From an uncultured Bacteroidales bacterium (GTDB lineage Bacteria; Bacteroidota; Bacteroidia; Bacteroidales; P3): a stretch of DNA of 26,457 nucleotides. Both the position numbers and the translations under genes were made by a program. A model generated the notes under the pieces. The model searched no databases. It was not told where the DNA came from and worked only from the letters and a program-made list of their open reading frames with translations. The stretch covers positions 1-26,457 of the forward strand of contig CALEFF010000020.1 of assembly GCA_937876865.1 (NCBI GenBank), given 5' to 3'. Positions 25,418 to 26,457 of this stretch are shown piece after piece (position 1 is the first letter of the stretch; each line of letters begins with the position of its first letter).

Positions 25418-26004
25418 ATGTTGCAGTAAATTTATACGAATTTTTAAAAGAAAACGATTGTGCAGAATTAGTAGGTTTGGGAACATTTTATGTTTCTACA
25501 CAATCAGCAAGAATTTCTTCACTTACAGGGGAAATAAGACCTCCTTGCCGTAAATTAAGTTTTAAATCAGAAGAAAATAACAACTTGAATTTTGTTATGA
25601 GTATGGCTGAAAAAGAATTTATTTCTCACGAAACGGCATTGATTTGGATAAAACAATATTCAGAATCAGTAAAAGAAAAAATAGAAAGTGGAAAAAAAGT
25701 AGTAAAAGCAGGAACACCAATCGGAGAAGCAGGAACGGTTGATAATACCGCAACTGTTGTAGGTATTCTTTTACATGATGTTGTAGAGGATTGTAATAGA
25801 CAGATTGAATATTTACCTGTTAACGATACTATCAAACGCGCAGTCCAGCATATGACCATTACCGTCTTTGAAAGTGATGCTAGTAAAATTGAAACCAAGT
25901 GCCGATATTTCAATGAATTGCTCAATAGTAGAGAAGCGTTGATTTGTAAAGCACTTGATCGATATAATAATCTTTCAGATATTCGTTTTCACCGTGAAAG
26001 ATGA
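25414..26004 (+). CDS. Chimeric frame: HU-fold N-terminus joined to foreign segments
   Basis: Only the first ~90 codons look native. Residues 1-95 (LYEFLKENDCAELVGLGTFYV, broken here as family-like; then a PP-containing turn and helices to ESGKK) resemble the HU-like DNA-binding-fold domain that starts many Bacteroidota SPOR/HU proteins. The frame overlaps the kdsB stop by four bases. A native continuation would be a short strand such as a V-x-(I/L)-x-x-(L)-G motif, but the frame instead passes at about 25,684-25,704 into a phage-like segment and then into an HD segment, ending at 26004. Read as one protein (196 residues) it matches no domain order I know. I think the native gene is truncated at the join and the remainder is foreign. 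Confidence 0.6.
   Translation: MNVAVNLYEFLKENDCAELVGLGTFYVSTQSARISSLTGEIRPPCRKLSFKSEENNNLNFVMSMAEKEFISHETALIWIKQYSESVKEKIESGKKVVKAGTPIGEAGTVDNTATVVGILLHDVVEDCNRQIEYLPVNDTIKRAVQHMTITVFESDASKIETKCRYFNELLNSREALICKALDRYNNLSDIRFHRER
25684..25782 (+). other. Segment resembling a phage head-decoration-type protein
   Basis: Residues 91-123 of the chimeric frame read ESGKKVVKAGTPIGEAG and then GTVDNTATVVGILLHDV. The pattern 'VVKAGTP-G......TA-GILL-DV' recalls small head-decoration/fibre proteins encoded next to phage capsid genes. This is from memory of the family and is tentative. A 10-base direct repeat, AAGCAGGAAC, occurs at 25706-25715 and 25727-25736, 21 bases apart. Confidence 0.35.
25765..25981 (+). 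pseudogene. Fragment of an HD-domain (RelA/SpoT-like) hydrolase
   Basis: Residues about 118-188 of the chimeric frame carry the HD motif LLHDVVEDC (His121-Asp122), then YLPVNDTIKRAV and ICKALDRYNNLS, which fits the metal-binding HD part of (p)ppGpp hydrolase-like proteins as found in Firmicutes. The usual first histidine upstream (in a family H-P motif) is absent because the segment starts at the HD motif. It ends in a stretch that also reads as holA on the other strand, so it is truncated at both ends. Confidence 0.6.
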
Positions 26005-26056
26005 AAAAACCGCTTTTGTCTGATTTGATTTTTGCTTTAAGTTCCCCTTCGTTCAT
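25955..26056 (-). CDS. holA: 5' fragment of DNA polymerase III delta subunit (HolA)
   Basis: Reading the minus strand from ATG 26056 gives MNEGELKAKIKSDKSG then FFIFHGENEYLKDYYID. This is the start of HolA, the clamp-loader delta subunit (family pattern: short helix, then YLF-G-E-YL--Y-----). After about residue 34 (position 25955) the frame runs into the other segment and stops at 25922, so only about a tenth of the usual ~340 residues is present. GGAGG on the minus strand at 26063-26067, six bases before the ATG, is a textbook Shine-Dalgarno site and points to a Firmicutes-like source. Confidence 0.65.
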
Positions 26057-26062
26057 TGTTTT

Positions 26063-26067
26063 CCTCC
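26063..26067 (-). promoter_or_regulatory. Shine-Dalgarno site of the holA fragment
   Basis: GGAGG on the minus strand, six bases before the ATG at 26056. It fixes the start and is unlike the native genes of this window, which lack such sites. Confidence 0.7.
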
Positions 26068-26270
26068 AAGCTTTGGGCGAGAATTTTCCTATATAAAACA
26101 CCAATTATAAGAATACCATTTATATGTTTAGTTGTCAAGCTGTTTTGTTTAATTTTTGCGCCGAAAATTCACCTAAATATATTTAAACATATTGACTTTT
26201 TAATATTAAACTATAAAATAAAACAAAATATAGAAAAAGGCAAATTTGATGATAATATATTAGAAATAGT
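26068..26270 (+). other. Unassigned AT-rich stretch
   Basis: Between the holA ribosome site and the rpoZ ribosome site nothing convincing is coded. A plus-strand frame ends at 26280 with FDDNILEIVEE, just before the rpoZ start. It could be the tail of an upstream gene such as gmk, which often precedes rpoZ in Firmicutes, but the match is too weak to assign. At least one further join is likely inside this stretch. Confidence 0.3.
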
Positions 26271-26275
26271 GGAGG
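26271..26275 (+). promoter_or_regulatory. Shine-Dalgarno site of rpoZ
   Basis: GGAGG lies nine bases before the ATG at 26285 (and 12 before the second ATG at 26288), favouring the first. Such a strong site is typical of Firmicutes and not of the Bacteroidota genes to the left. Confidence 0.7.
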
Positions 26276-26284
26276 AATAAAATT

Positions 26285-26457
26285 ATGATGGTAAAACCAA
26301 GTGTACAAGAATTATTAGAAAAGGTAGATAACAGATATAGATTAGTAATTGTAACATCAAAAAGAGCTAGACAAATAGCTGATGGAGATATATGTATGAC
26401 AAGAGTGAAAGAGAAATCACCAGTAACTTTAGCTGCAAATGAGATAGCTGAAGGTAA
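26285..26457 (+). CDS. rpoZ: RNA polymerase omega subunit (RpoZ), 5' part, clostridial type
   Basis: The frame starts ATG ATG at 26285 and stays open to the window edge (57 codons and part of one more). It reads VKPSVQELLEKVDNRYRLV, then TSKRARQIADGD, a middle segment, and SPVTLAANEIAEG. This is the omega subunit pattern: PS-x-E-L, K-D-x-R-Y-x-L-V, KRARQ and the A-N-E-I-A-E-G helix. Omega binds the beta-prime subunit and helps assemble the core enzyme. The sequence looks clostridial rather than Bacteroidota. It is cut by the window end. Confidence 0.85.
   Translation, partial: MMVKPSVQELLEKVDNRYRLVIVTSKRARQIADGDICMTRVKEKSPVTLAANEIAEG

Noticed and set aside
25706..25736. Direct repeat AAGCAGGAAC as an attachment site
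   Set aside because: The two copies are only 21 bases apart, in frame (KAGT / EAGT), inside a suspected foreign fragment, with no integrase or mobile gene nearby.
25414..26004. A genuine new HU-HD fusion protein acting as a nucleotide-signalling regulator
   Set aside because: The HD part lacks its first conserved region, a phage-like piece intervenes, and the end reads into holA on the other strand. A chimeric contig end explains all of this more simply.
26056..26280. A 74-codon plus-strand frame before rpoZ as a new small gene
   Set aside because: It begins antisense to the holA start and its ribosome site, is low-complexity and AT-driven, and crosses a suspected join; only its last ~20 codons might be the tail of a real gene.

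Overview
The window is AT-rich DNA from a Bacteroidota bacterium, probably a Bacteroidales-type organism. The evidence is a full-length type IX secretion (T9SS) translocon SprA, both known kinds of T9SS C-terminal sorting domain, the ruvA-sprA gene pair, a KDO/LPS gene (kdsB), and many promoters with the Bacteroidota -7 box TAnnTTTG, with almost no Shine-Dalgarno sequences. Nearly all of it (1 to about 25.68 kb) is densely packed core-genome sequence. No tRNA, rRNA, CRISPR array, transposase or integrase was seen.

Layout. 1-84 is the 3' tail of a T9SS type A cargo gene, facing a bidirectional terminator (101-132). 136-3431 (minus) is a likely three-gene operon: two tandemly duplicated small outer-membrane beta-barrel genes followed by a zinc-metallopeptidase lipoprotein. 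3527-11287 (minus) is ruvA-sprA. 11406-12224 (plus) is panB. 12221-13506 (minus) is an S66 LD-carboxypeptidase plus yraN pair. 13568-16849 (plus) is mfd, divergent from that pair. 16954-19831 (plus) is a T9SS type B cargo protein with Ig-like and PKD domains, followed by a small TPR protein and a strong terminator. 19925-23929 is sbcD-sbcC. 24042-25417 is a deoxynucleoside kinase and kdsB, then a HU-fold protein that starts inside the kdsB stop.

How the genes fit together. SprA is the outer-membrane pore of the T9SS; the cargo genes at both sides are candidate substrates and carry the type A and type B signals. DNA maintenance is well represented (RuvA, Mfd, SbcCD, possibly YraN). The LD-carboxypeptidase and kdsB serve the envelope, panB serves coenzyme A synthesis, and the deoxynucleoside kinase serves nucleotide salvage.

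The last ~770 bases (about 25,684 to 26,457) do not belong to the same genome. The HU-fold protein changes within one open frame into a phage-like segment, then into an HD hydrolase segment. That segment runs, through a short stretch readable both ways, into the inverted 5' end of a holA gene. After an unassigned AT-rich stretch comes the 5' end of a clostridial-type rpoZ. Both holA and rpoZ have strong GGAGG ribosome sites, unlike the rest of the window. I read this as a chimeric contig end (assembly or amplification artefact), not a new biological system. I found no convincing undescribed system elsewhere; the most useful leads are the duplicated beta-barrel/peptidase operon, the near-leaderless mfd promoter and the terminator/promoter overlap before sbcD.
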